NCBI GenBank assembly: GCA_013813135.1
Contig: JACCSF010000130.1
Span: 1 to 11,936 of the forward strand
Direction: 5' to 3'
Length of the DNA: 11,936 bases
Source of the DNA: Thermoleophilaceae bacterium
GTDB taxonomy: Bacteria; Actinomycetota; Thermoleophilia; Solirubrobacterales; Thermoleophilaceae
In this document: in pieces, positions 1 through 7,237 of the stretch
Layout: every line of letters begins with the position of its first letter
Position numbering within the stretch: the first letter of the stretch is position 1
Program-made: the position numbers and the translations under genes
Notes under the pieces: model-generated
What the model was told of the DNA's origin: nothing
Database searches by the model: none
What the model saw: the letters and a program-made list of their open reading frames with translations, nothing else

Positions 1-2
1 GC

Positions 3-438
3 ATGAAGTGCCTCTGGCTGGTCGCCGTGCTGTCGGCGGCGGCGCTCGCCGGCTGCGGCGGCGGCGACGACGACACCGGCGGCGGAGGCGAGGTCGGCGG
101 GACCGGGACCGCGGATCGCCCGCCGGCTGAGACGGGCAGCAGCGACGCTCCGCAGCGGATCGAGATGAGTGAGTTCGCGTTCTCACCCTGGCGATTTGCA
201 GCTCGAGCGTGGCGACGACTTGCGCCGTCAACGTCGGTCAGACGCCGCACAACTTGACGATCGAGGAAGGCGGCGGCCGCGACGAGGCGGGGCGCGGGCT
301 GGTCGCGACGAGCGACCTCGCCGCCGACGCCATGGAGCGCCTGCCGGTCGAAAAGTGGCGCCGGGCGAGTACACGCTCGTCTGCACCCTCCCCGGCCACC
401 GCGACGCCGGGATGTTAGGCAAGATCGTCGTCGAGTGA
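3..438 (+). pseudogene. Frameshifted cupredoxin (plastocyanin-like) lipoprotein
   Basis: The ATG at 3 opens a lipoprotein signal peptide with lipobox LAGC (Cys18), followed by a Gly/Asp-rich linker. The linker leads into a type I copper domain that can only be read by changing frame. The first frame runs to about 188 (ending EFAFSP). A second frame gives GDLQLERGDDL to about 225. A third gives VNVGQTPHNLTIEEGGG to about 350. The second frame then returns with VAPGEYTLVCTLPGH and GMLGKIVVE, up to TGA 436-438. All expected copper ligands survive: His in TPHN, then Cys, His and Met in the C-terminal loop. The breaks look like an extra base near 190, an extra base near 226, and a -1 (or +2) change near 345-352. 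An exported electron-transfer protein is the likely ancestor. Either the gene is dead or this stretch holds sequence errors. The downstream genes are all open, which favours real decay. Confidence 0.7.
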
Positions 439-446
439 CGCTGGGG

Positions 447-674
447 TCAGGCCGGGGCGGGCTGCGAGGCCCGTCCCAACTCCCCCAGCACCCAGTCGAG
501 CGGCGGATAGTCGCCGAGCGCGCGCCCGCGGTGGATCGACAGGGGCCGCACCTGCTCGTCGACGACGACGAGCCCTGGTAGCTGATTGGGGGCGACGATC
601 CTGCCCTGGCGGCTGCCGCGCGCGAGCGCCCGCGCGTAGTTGATCCAGCCGCGGGGGTTGAGACCGGTACGGGT
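447..674 (-). pseudogene. C-terminal remnant of a peroxiredoxin-like (AhpC/TSA antioxidant) protein
   Basis: On the minus strand one frame reads NPRGWINYARALARGSRQG, then an NQLPGLVVVDE segment, then HRGRALGDYPPLDWVLGEL, and ends at TGA (449-447). This matches what I remember of the C-terminal third of the bacterial PRX-like2 / AhpC-TSA antioxidant family (PF13911): a strand-forming 'GVFVVDPDGRV' segment followed by 'GD.PPLD.VL..L'. The same frame has a stop at 677-675, and no N-terminal thioredoxin-fold part or CxxC-type motif follows in any minus frame before the next gene. I therefore call it a truncated remnant. A second open minus frame upstream (about 662-815, with HYASPETECVDGHALVGG and EEGSDREAWRQAKRR) looks protein-like, but I could not place it in a family. 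Confidence 0.4.
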
Positions 675-833
675 TCACGCCGCTTCGCCTGCCGCCAGGC
701 TTCCCGGTCGCTGCCCTCTTCCATGCCGCCGACGAGCGCGTGCCCGTCGACGCACTCTGTTTCGGGGCTCGCATAATGCGGCGCGTCGCAGTCGACGAAC
801 GGTCAGCGCGACGACGCTGAGTGGCGCCCGGGC

Positions 834-862
834 TTGACAACATCCTGCAGATCCGTTTTATT
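834..862 (+). promoter_or_regulatory. Promoter P1 of the dehydrogenase-ureohydrolase operon
   Basis: A perfect -35 TTGACA (834-839) is followed by a 17-base spacer and a TTTATT -10 box (857-862). The predicted transcript start, near 869, lies only about 8 bases before the TTG start at 877. The -10 box lies inside the shared operator-like motif at 855-880. Confidence 0.6.
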
Positions 863-880
863 GTGTCAAACCGAGTTTGA
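855..880 (+). promoter_or_regulatory. Putative operator O1 (regulator-binding site)
   Basis: The left part, GTTTTATTGTGTCAAACC, is nearly the same as the sites at 3685 and 9722. The half-sites are GTTTTA (855-860), TCAAAC (866-871) and GTTTGA (875-880). The last two form a perfect inverted repeat around CGA. The site covers the -10 box and the presumed transcript start, a position suited to repression. Binding by the XRE-cupin protein encoded at 9043-9717 is an inference. Confidence 0.5.
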
Positions 881-2364
881 TCACTGTGGACGCTGACTTG
901 CAGGCATATCGGATGTGGATCGGAGGCGAGTGGGTCGAGGCCCGTCGCGGGGCGTCGTTCGAATCTCTCGACCCGTACCGCGATCAGCCCTGGGCGCGCG
1001 TACCCGATGCAGACGCGACCGACGTCGATGCGGCCGTAGCCGCGGCTCGCCAGGGGCTCGGCGGTCCATGGGGAGGAGCAACGGGCGCCGAGCGCGCACG
1101 ACTGCTGCGCCGGCTCGCGGACATCTGCACCCGAGACGCCGATCACCTGGCCGCCGTCGAGAGCCGCGACAACGGGAAGCTGCTGCGGGAGATGGCCGGG
1201 CAGATGGCCTATCTACCTCATTGGTTCTACTACTTCGCCGGCCTCGCCGACAAGCTGCACGGCGAGTACCTGCCCACCGACAAGTCGAACTTCTTCGCCT
1301 ACACCCGGCCAGAGCCGGTGGGCGTCGTCGCAGCGATCGTCCCCTGGAACTCGCCGCTGCTGTTGCTCGCCTGGAAGCTGGCCCCGGGGCTCGCCGCCGG
1401 CTGCACGTTCGTGGTCAAGCCCTCAGAGCACACGCCGGCGTCGGCGCTCGAGCTGGCCCGGCGTATCGAGGAGGCCGGCTTCCCGCCCGGCGTAGTCAAC
1501 GTCGTCACTGCCAGCGGGCCGGGGCCGGCACAGACGCTCGTCGCGCACGAAGACGTCGACAAGGTCGCGTTCACCGGCTCGACCGCCGTGGGGATCCGCG
1601 TTGGTCAGCAGGCGCTCGAGCACCTCGGACGCGTGTCGCTGGAGCTCGGCGGCAAGTCAGCGCAGGTCGTGCTCGAGGACGCGGACCTCGAGTCCGCCGC
1701 CAACGGCGTGATCGCCGGGATCTTCGCGGCCGGCGGCCAGACCTGCATGGCCGGTGGCAGGCTGGTGGTGCACGAGGCAGTGGCTGACGAGCTCGTCGGC
1801 CGCGTTGTCGAACGTGCCCGCGCGATCCGGCTCGGCGACCCGTCCAGCCCTGAGACGGAGGTCGGACCGCTGGCCAATGTCATCCAGCTACGCCACGTCC
1901 AAGAGCTCGTGGCCGACGCGCGCGCGGCCGGGGCCGAGGTGCTCTGTGGTGGCGGTCAGCCCGCGGAATTGGGCGGCCTGTTCTTCGAGCCCACCGTGGT
2001 CGATGGCGCGGCGCGAAGCGCGCGCCTCACACAAGAGGAGGTCTTCGGCCCGGTGCTCGCTGTTCAACGAGCGACCGACGAGGAGGAGGCCGTGGCGCTC
2101 GCCAACGACACGCGCTTCGGGCTTGCCGCCTCGGTATGGACGCGCGACGTTCACCGCGCGCACCGCGTAGCTCACCGGCTGCGCGCAGGCACCGTCTGGA
2201 TCAACGCCTACCGCACGGTCTCGCCGGACGTGCCCTTCGGCGGTATGGGCATGAGCGGCTGGGGCCGCGAAAGCGGCGTCGCGGCGATCGGCGATTACAC
2301 CGAGACAAAGGCGGTCTGGGTCGAGCTGAGCGCCCAGACGCGCGATCCCTTCGTCCTCGGCTGA
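877..2364 (+). CDS. NAD(P)-dependent aldehyde dehydrogenase, probably 4-guanidinobutanal dehydrogenase-like
   Basis: A full-length ALDH-superfamily enzyme of 495 residues, oxidising an aldehyde to its acid in the cytoplasm. All family landmarks are present: PWNSP with oxyanion-hole Asn158, the cofactor segment VKPSEHTPAS, FTGSTAVG, general base Glu256 in LELGGKS, catalytic Cys290 in GGQTCMAGGR, EVFGPVL, and the C-terminal FGGMGMSGWGRE. Sequence alone does not fix the substrate. The ureohydrolase 14 bases downstream and the 2-ketoarginine decarboxylase-like enzyme in the same region suggest 4-guanidinobutanal (the role of KauB-type enzymes), with other aminoaldehydes possible. The start is uncertain. 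TTG 877 gives the longest natural N-terminus, while GTG 886 and ATG 913 are in frame, and none has a good ribosome-binding site. Promoter P1 suggests a near-leaderless transcript. It is the first gene of a three-gene operon. Confidence 0.9.
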   Translation: MITVDADLQAYRMWIGGEWVEARRGASFESLDPYRDQPWARVPDADATDVDAAVAAARQGLGGPWGGATGAERARLLRRLADICTRDADHLAAVESRDNGKLLREMAGQMAYLPHWFYYFAGLADKLHGEYLPTDKSNFFAYTRPEPVGVVAAIVPWNSPLLLLAWKLAPGLAAGCTFVVKPSEHTPASALELARRIEEAGFPPGVVNVVTASGPGPAQTLVAHEDVDKVAFTGSTAVGIRVGQQALEHLGRVSLELGGKSAQVVLEDADLESAANGVIAGIFAAGGQTCMAGGRLVVHEAVADELVGRVVERARAIRLGDPSSPETEVGPLANVIQLRHVQELVADARAAGAEVLCGGGQPAELGGLFFEPTVVDGAARSARLTQEEVFGPVLAVQRATDEEEAVALANDTRFGLAASVWTRDVHRAHRVAHRLRAGTVWINAYRTVSPDVPFGGMGMSGWGRESGVAAIGDYTETKAVWVELSAQTRDPFVLG

Positions 2365-2378
2365 AGCGAAGATCCCGC

Positions 2379-3380
2379 GTGCCGAAAGCTAGCCTCGCCC
2401 CGCGATACCAGCCGGTTGACGCGCTGAACGCTCCGCGCTACACCGGGGTGCGCACGTTCGCTCGCTGCCCGGCGGTTCGCGCGACCGAGGGTGTGGGGCT
2501 TGCCGCCGTCGGGGTACCGTTCGATACCGGGACGTCGTACCGCGCCGGCGCCCGCTTTGGCCCAGAGGCGATTCGCTCGGCATCGACCTTGCTGCGCCCC
2601 TGGCACCCGCAGCTCGAGGTGGACGTCTTCGCTCAGTCGGTCGTCGACTGGGGCGACCTCGCCATCGTGCCGGGCAACGCGCGCCGCACCGTCGCGCAGA
2701 TCGCCGAGGGGCTGGCACCGCTCCTCGATGCGGGCGTCACTCCGCTGGTCATGGGCGGAGACCACTCCATCCTACTGGGGGAGTTGCGCGCCCACGCGGC
2801 CGTCGACGGGCCCGTGGGCCTGGTGCTGCTGGACGCGCACGCCGACACCTGGGACCACTACTACGGCGAACAGCTCTTCCATGGCACGCCGTTGCGACGA
2901 GCGGTCGAGGAAGGCGTGCTCGATCCGACGCGCTCGGTCATCGCGGGCCTTCGAGGACCACTCTACGATGCGGCCGACGTGGACGCCCCCCGCGAGATGG
3001 GCTTCACCGTGGTCGAGGGAGACGCGCTCCTCGCGCTCGCCCCACAGCAGTTCGGCGACCTGGTCCAGAACGTGATCCGCGATGGGCGCACGATGTTCTC
3101 CTTCGACGTCGACGTGCTCGATCCGGCCTTCGCGCCCGGGACAGGCACGCCGGAGATCGGCGGGTTGACGCCGCACGCGGTACAGCGGTACCTACGCGCA
3201 TTGGCCGGCATCGACTTCATCGGTTTTGACGTCGTGGAGGTATCTCCCCCGTATGACACCCCGGGTCAGACGACCGCGCTCGTGGCTGCCGGAATCGCTC
3301 ATGAACTGCTCGCCCTGAGCGCCGTCGCTCGCGGCCAACGTTCATCCCAACCGACGAGGAGTGCTCATGCCAACCCTTGA
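2379..3380 (+). CDS. Agmatinase/guanidinobutyrase-family ureohydrolase
   Basis: A 333-residue member of the arginase/agmatinase superfamily, which hydrolyses a guanidino group to urea and an amine at a binuclear manganese centre. The metal-binding motifs are intact: GGDHS (Asp128, His129), DAHADTWD (Asp152, His154, Asp156) and SFDVDVLDP (Asp243, Asp245), followed by APGTGTPEIGG. The N-terminal pattern (PRYTGVRTF, VGVPFDTGTSYRAGARFGP, EAIR.AS..LRP) is that of agmatinases and guanidinobutyrases rather than true arginases. In this setting 4-guanidinobutanoate to GABA plus urea is the best guess. Agmatine, guanidinopropionate or another guanidino acid cannot be excluded. GTG 2379 is chosen because it follows the dehydrogenase stop by 14 bases and gives the usual family length. 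The frame is open further upstream, but only inside the dehydrogenase gene. The C-terminus overlaps the next gene by 14 bases. Confidence 0.9.
   Translation: MPKASLAPRYQPVDALNAPRYTGVRTFARCPAVRATEGVGLAAVGVPFDTGTSYRAGARFGPEAIRSASTLLRPWHPQLEVDVFAQSVVDWGDLAIVPGNARRTVAQIAEGLAPLLDAGVTPLVMGGDHSILLGELRAHAAVDGPVGLVLLDAHADTWDHYYGEQLFHGTPLRRAVEEGVLDPTRSVIAGLRGPLYDAADVDAPREMGFTVVEGDALLALAPQQFGDLVQNVIRDGRTMFSFDVDVLDPAFAPGTGTPEIGGLTPHAVQRYLRALAGIDFIGFDVVEVSPPYDTPGQTTALVAAGIAHELLALSAVARGQRSSQPTRSAHANP
3356..3361 (+). promoter_or_regulatory. Ribosome-binding site of the DUF1904-like gene
   Basis: GAGGAG lies five bases before ATG 3367. It fixes that start over the in-frame GTG at 3361, which is part of the site itself. 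It lies inside the end of the ureohydrolase gene, so the two genes are translationally close-coupled. Confidence 0.75.
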
Positions 3381-3645
3381 GCTGCACGGCTTTGCAGCCG
3401 CGGCCGCGGACAAGCTTGTCGCGGAGGCCCGCGCGCTGCTGGACGACCTGCCCTATCGCGAGGACATCGTGTTCGACTCGACGCGAGCGGGGGGAAAGGT
3501 CTTGAACTGGGGTGGAGCCGAACAGCCCTTCATCCGAATCTGCTCGCGCTCACAGGAGAAGCTGGACGAACTGCGGAATCGCCTCGTCGGGCTAGCGGAC
3601 GTCGAGACCCTGGTCATCGGCTTCTTCCCGCAGATGCCTGAATGA
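3367..3645 (+). CDS. Small DUF1904-like (tautomerase superfamily) protein
   Basis: A 92-residue cytoplasmic protein without signal or membrane segment. It begins Met-Pro, as tautomerases do, where processing exposes a catalytic N-terminal proline. The order of elements fits two beta-alpha-beta units: MPTLELHGF with a helix (AAAADKLVAEARALLDDL) and strand REDIVFDS, then PFIRICSRS with a helix (QEKLDELRNRLVGL) and strand VETLVIGFFP. The spacing 'DL..REDIVFDS ... QPFIRICSRSQEKLDEL' recalls DUF1904 (PF08921), a family of unknown function placed in the tautomerase superfamily. This is from memory and not confirmed by a search. The gene overlaps the ureohydrolase by 14 bases behind a strong ribosome-binding site, so it is very likely made together with it. 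A role in guanidino-acid breakdown, for example keto/enol or imine chemistry, is inference only. Confidence 0.75.
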   Translation: MPTLELHGFAAAAADKLVAEARALLDDLPYREDIVFDSTRAGGKVLNWGGAEQPFIRICSRSQEKLDELRNRLVGLADVETLVIGFFPQMPE

Positions 3646-3662
3646 TCTGGCACGGGCCGGGG

Positions 3663-3691
3663 TTGACACCCGTTTCCTAGGTTGGTTTAAT
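3663..3691 (+). promoter_or_regulatory. Promoter P2 of the ABC transporter operon
   Basis: A perfect TTGACA (3663-3668), a 17-base spacer and TTTAAT (3686-3691) lie between the end of the small gene (3645) and the binding-protein gene. The -10 box sits inside the shared operator-like motif, as in P1. A transcript start near 3698 leaves about 44 bases of leader to GTG 3742. Confidence 0.65.
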
Positions 3692-3710
3692 CATATCAAT
3701 CATTGTTTGA
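3685..3710 (+). promoter_or_regulatory. Putative operator O2 (regulator-binding site)
   Basis: The sequence GTTTAATCATATCAATC, then GTTTGA at 3705-3710, matches operator O1 at about 18 of 26-27 aligned positions without gaps. The downstream GTTTGA half-site lies exactly 20 bases from the first G in both. A wider imperfect dyad is also present: TCATATCAA (3691-3699) against TTGACATGA (3707-3715). Confidence 0.5.
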
Positions 3711-3729
3711 CATGATTTACTCACGATCA

Positions 3730-3736
3730 GAGGGGG
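3730..3736 (+). promoter_or_regulatory. Ribosome-binding site deciding the binding-protein start
   Basis: GAGGGGG lies five bases before GTG 3742. It supports that start over the in-frame TTG 3703 and ATG 3712, which lack such a site and would put 10 or more residues in front of the Tat signal. Confidence 0.7.
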
Positions 3737-3741
3737 ATCTC

Positions 3742-5334
3742 GTGCGCACCTCAACGGGGGGATCAGGCCTTGACCGTCGGCAGTTCGTCCACCTAGCCGC
3801 AGGCGCGGCGCTAGCCGGCGGGACGGGCGTCCTGAGCGGTTGCTTCGACGACGACGACTCATCCAACACGACCGGGGGATCCCCGGCTGGCGGCCGTTCG
3901 GGTGGCGTAATGAGGGTCTCGCTCGCGGGTGGCGGAGCGAAAGAGACCCTCGACCCCGCAAAAACGGTCTCCATCACCGAGTCCATTCTGTCCGGGGCGC
4001 TGTATGACGGTCTGATCCGCCTGCAGCGTGGCCGTCACTGGGTCGCTCAGCCGCTGCTGGCGACGAAATGGACGCACAACGCCGACCTGACCGAGTGGAA
4101 CTTCCGGCTGCGCGACGACGTCCGCTTCCGCGACGGCGGCGCGCTTAGCTCGAAGGACGTCGTCTACACCATCCAGCGGGTGCTCGACCCGGAGGTGGGC
4201 GCGATCATCTTCGGGCGCCTGTCGACCGTTCTCGATCCGGACGGCGTCACCGCCGCCGGGCCGCACGCGGTTCGTTTCAAGCTGAAGCAACCCGACGCGT
4301 TCTTCCCCGTGGCAATGGGCGCGCGCCACACCAAGATCGTGCCGGAGGGTACTGAGGACTTCTCGACTGCTCCCGGCACCGGCCCGTTCAAACTCGAACG
4401 CTTCGAGCCCGGCCAGGGCTTCGAGCTCTCCAAGAACGCGAAATACTGGAACCCGGAAGTGCCGAACCTGGATGGCCTGCGCTGCGCGTACAGCACGGAG
4501 CAGGCGACGCTCGTCCAGGGTGTCCTCAGCGGGGACACGGACTTCGCCGGTTCGCTCGACTACTCGGCGGTACCGACGGTCAAGGGTCGCTCAGAGGCGG
4601 TGTTGACCCCGGACCAGGGGGCCCTCTTCTCAGACATCGTCGCCGACCCGCGCCACGCGCCCTTCGACGATCCCCGCGTGATCAAGGCGCTCAAGCTCAC
4701 ACTCGACCGCAAGCGCGTTCGCGAGGTCGTGCAGCAGGGGTACGGCATCTTGACCACGGACGTGCCAGTGCGCAGCAACGACGAGTTCTACCCCTCGTCG
4801 CTTGGCGTTCGCGCCCAACAGCTGGAGGAGGCCAAGCGGCTGCTTGCCGAGGCGGGGCATCCGAACGGCGTCGAGACCACGCTGTTCACGAGCAGCGTCG
4901 GTCCTGGAATGGTCGACCTCGCCACGATCGTCGCCGAGCAGGCGAAGGAGGGTGGCTTCCGGATCAAGGTCCAGCAGCGACCGGCGGACACCTACTTCGA
5001 CCGCGTGTACATGAAGGAGCCGTTTTTCGTCACCTATTGGATCCTGCGTCACCCCTTCGACGCGATCAGCGTCACGTTCGGCAGCAAGTCGCCGGTCAAC
5101 GAGTCCCATTACGAGGACCCGAAGCTCGACGCCCTGCTGAGCAAGGCGCAGCGGTCAGCCGAGGTGGCCGGCCAGAAGGCCGCCCTCGGCGACGCCCAAA
5201 TCCGGGTGGCCGACAACGCAGGTTGGCTCTGCCCTACGCTGGGCGCGGCGCTCTACGTCCACAAGCCTCAGGCTCGCGGCGTGGCGTTCAACCCCACCGA
5301 CATCGTCAACTTCGAGCAAGCGACAGTTGCCTGA
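3742..5334 (+). CDS. ABC transporter substrate-binding lipoprotein, family 5 (DppA/OppA type), Tat-exported
   Basis: A 530-residue extracytoplasmic solute-binding protein of the peptide/nickel/opine class (SBP_bac_5). The N-terminus has a twin-arginine signal, DRRQFVHLAAGAAL, with Arg12-Arg13, ending in a lipobox VLSGC with Cys34. It should therefore be exported folded and lipid-anchored outside the membrane. Then comes an Asp/Ser/Gly linker. The mature domain has family hallmarks: ETLDPAKTVS, SGALYDGLIR, WNFRLRDDVRFRDGG, SSKDVVYTIQRVLDP, GTGPFKLERFEPG, DPRVIKALKLTLDR and, near the end, QIRVADNAGWLCP. The length fits the family. It heads a four-gene importer operon and overlaps the first permease by 8 bases. 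Ligands in this family range over peptides, opines, nickel and sugars. The neighbours point to an arginine-derived or guanidino-containing compound, but no residue proves it. Confidence 0.92.
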   Translation: MRTSTGGSGLDRRQFVHLAAGAALAGGTGVLSGCFDDDDSSNTTGGSPAGGRSGGVMRVSLAGGGAKETLDPAKTVSITESILSGALYDGLIRLQRGRHWVAQPLLATKWTHNADLTEWNFRLRDDVRFRDGGALSSKDVVYTIQRVLDPEVGAIIFGRLSTVLDPDGVTAAGPHAVRFKLKQPDAFFPVAMGARHTKIVPEGTEDFSTAPGTGPFKLERFEPGQGFELSKNAKYWNPEVPNLDGLRCAYSTEQATLVQGVLSGDTDFAGSLDYSAVPTVKGRSEAVLTPDQGALFSDIVADPRHAPFDDPRVIKALKLTLDRKRVREVVQQGYGILTTDVPVRSNDEFYPSSLGVRAQQLEEAKRLLAEAGHPNGVETTLFTSSVGPGMVDLATIVAEQAKEGGFRIKVQQRPADTYFDRVYMKEPFFVTYWILRHPFDAISVTFGSKSPVNESHYEDPKLDALLSKAQRSAEVAGQKAALGDAQIRVADNAGWLCPTLGAALYVHKPQARGVAFNPTDIVNFEQATVA

Positions 5335-6343
5335 CGTTGCCTTGGACCAGCGCTCCGCCCCGCTCTGGCGAGCGGGACGGAGCGCTGCGGTCCTCGCGAA
5401 CCTCGCGCGCGGCCTCGTCACCATTGCTCTCACCCTGCTCGCCATGTCCGTCGTCACCTACGGCGCGACGAATCTGAGTCGGGGTCCGGACGCGCAAGTG
5501 CGAGCCGCGCTCGGGAACGAGGCGACCGCCGCGCAAATCGATGCGTTCAAGAAGCGATACGGGCTCGACCGGCCGTTGCCGGCGCGCTACGCGACCTGGT
5601 TTAGCGACTACGTGCGCGGCGACTGGGGCCTTTCGCCGATCACGGAGCGCCCGGTCCGTGCCGAAGCCCTTCCCCGGCTCGGCCGCACGATCCTGTTGAT
5701 GCTGATCGCAGTCGCTGTCGCCCTGCCAGTCGCGCTGCTGACCGGTGTGGTCTGCGCCGTCCGCGCCGGGGGACGGCTCGACCGCTCGGTCAACGTCCTC
5801 ATCGTCGTGCTCGCGGCGCTGCCGGAATTCGTCGTCGGCATCGCACTCGTCACGGTCTTCGCCGTATGGCTGGGCGACCTGCCGGTGGACAGCAGCGGGC
5901 TGCTCTTCGGTGGACCCGTCGACCGCGTCAAGGCTTACGTGCTGCCGGCGGCGACCCTCGCGCTGGCGGTCGCGCCCCAGATCGTGCGGCTGACACGAGC
6001 GGCGGTCGGCGAGGTGATTCCGGCACCCTACGTGCGGGCCGCGACGCTGCGCGGGCTCAGCCGCCGTACCGTCGTGTCGAGCTACCTGCTCCCGAATGCC
6101 GCTGGACCGCTGGCGAACGTCGTGGCCACGAACATGGTGTACCTGCTCGGCGGCGCGATCGTGGTTGAGCAGGTGTTCTCCTTTCCAGGCGTCGGGCGAA
6201 GGCTCATCGAGGCGATCGGCCAAGGCGACACCGTTACCGTGCAGGCGCTGGCGCTCGCTCTGGGCGTGCTCACCCTGCTGATCTCCTACGCCACCGACGC
6301 GGTGGTCCGGATGGCCAATCCGCGACTGCGAGCCGGTCGATGA
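5327..6343 (+). CDS. ABC transporter permease, DppB/OppB type
   Basis: A 338-residue inner-membrane permease of the binding-protein-dependent family. After a short cytoplasmic N-terminus the first membrane span is at about residues 28-48. A long extracytoplasmic loop follows with the DppB-type signature (KKRYGLDRPLPARYATWF, YVRGDWGLS). Further spans include LLMLIAVAVALPVALLTGV and VLIVVLAALPEFVVGIALV. The cytoplasmic EAA loop that contacts the ATPase is YVRAATLRGLSRRTVVSSYL followed by PNAAGP. The C-terminus has VEQVFSFPGVGRRLIEAI and a last span. TTG 5327 overlaps the end of the binding-protein gene. The only other nearby in-frame starts, such as TTG 5342, are no better supported. It forms the translocation pore with the next gene product, whose ATG overlaps its stop (ATGA). 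Confidence 0.92.
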   Translation: MPDVALDQRSAPLWRAGRSAAVLANLARGLVTIALTLLAMSVVTYGATNLSRGPDAQVRAALGNEATAAQIDAFKKRYGLDRPLPARYATWFSDYVRGDWGLSPITERPVRAEALPRLGRTILLMLIAVAVALPVALLTGVVCAVRAGGRLDRSVNVLIVVLAALPEFVVGIALVTVFAVWLGDLPVDSSGLLFGGPVDRVKAYVLPAATLALAVAPQIVRLTRAAVGEVIPAPYVRAATLRGLSRRTVVSSYLLPNAAGPLANVVATNMVYLLGGAIVVEQVFSFPGVGRRLIEAIGQGDTVTVQALALALGVLTLLISYATDAVVRMANPRLRAGR

Positions 6344-7236
6344 GAGCGTCGGTCGCCGCCCCCGCGCCCGTGGAGGTTCCGACCCTGCGTCGCGGACTCG
6401 CCGCGTCGGTGCTGCGCACACGAGGTGGCCAGATCGGCTTGGCGATGGTCACCGCGATGATCCTGATCACGTTCGTGGGTCCGCTCTTTGCCCCGTACTC
6501 GCCCGTGCAATCGGGCACCGGACCCCCGGCCAGCGGACCGTCGGCTCAGCACCTGCTCGGCACCGACGCACTCGGCCGCGACGTACTCAGCCGTGTGCTC
6601 GACGGGGGCCGCGGGCTTGTGCTGGTGCCGTTGCTCGCGGTCTCCGGTGCCTACGCCCTTGGAGCCACTCTGGGCGTCACCGCCGCGTACCGGGGTGGCC
6701 GCGTCGACCGCCTGATCGCGCGGGGCTTCGACATCCTGCTGACGTTCCCGCCGCTGCTGCTCGTACTGGTCGTGATCGCCGGTCTCGGCACCTCGGTGGC
6801 GGTAGTCGTGCTCACCGTCATGTTCGTGTTCCTGCCGCGCGCCGGCCGGGTCTGTCGAGGAACCGCGCAAGCGGTCTGCGTCGAGGACTACGTCACCGCC
6901 GCGCACGCTCGTGGCGACCGAGACGCGTGGGTGATGGCACGGGAGATCCTGCCCAACATCGCGGCCCCGACCCTGTCGGACTACGCGTTGCGCACCACGT
7001 ACGCCATAACGTTCGTGGCGACCCTCAACTTTCTCGGACTCGGAGCCCAACCGCCGGACCCGGACTGGGGTCTGATGATTGCCGAGAACCGCAGCATCCT
7101 GCCGGTCGCGCCACTGTCGGTGCTCTCGCCGGCCGCCGCCGTCGCGCTCCTGGCGGTGGGCCTCAATCTCGTCGCCGAGGCACTCGCGCGCCACTGGGCG
7201 GCGGACACCACGAGCAGCCAAGGCGTGGTGCTCTAG
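6340..7236 (+). CDS. ABC transporter permease, DppC/OppC type
   Basis: A 298-residue partner permease. The N-terminus is a cytoplasmic tail, then a span in the GLAMVTAMILITFVGPLFAP segment that is typical of DppC proteins. Next comes the conserved HLLGTDALGRDVLSRVLDG motif, more spans (LVLVPLLAVSGAYALGATLG, LLTFPPLLLVLVVIAGLG), and the EAA loop DYVTAAHARGDRDAWVMARE followed by ILPNIAAP. The C-terminus has FLGLGAQPPDPDWGLMIAEN and a final span. ATG 6340 overlaps the upstream TGA as ATGA, so translation is coupled. The stop is one base before the GTG of the ATPase gene. The function is as the second half of the importer pore. Confidence 0.92.
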   Translation: MRASVAAPAPVEVPTLRRGLAASVLRTRGGQIGLAMVTAMILITFVGPLFAPYSPVQSGTGPPASGPSAQHLLGTDALGRDVLSRVLDGGRGLVLVPLLAVSGAYALGATLGVTAAYRGGRVDRLIARGFDILLTFPPLLLVLVVIAGLGTSVAVVVLTVMFVFLPRAGRVCRGTAQAVCVEDYVTAAHARGDRDAWVMAREILPNIAAPTLSDYALRTTYAITFVATLNFLGLGAQPPDPDWGLMIAENRSILPVAPLSVLSPAAAVALLAVGLNLVAEALARHWAADTTSSQGVVL

Positions 7237-7237
7237 G

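Noticed and set aside
415..1146. Long minus-strand open frame of 243 codons covering the start of the dehydrogenase
   Set aside because: It is Arg/Pro-rich low-information translation antisense to the clear ALDH N-terminus. Only the short frame at 447-674 on this strand reads like a family member.
2136..2378. Upstream extension of the ureohydrolase frame into the dehydrogenase gene
   Set aside because: The extra 81 residues are Arg-rich out-of-frame ALDH sequence. The family N-terminus begins after GTG 2379.
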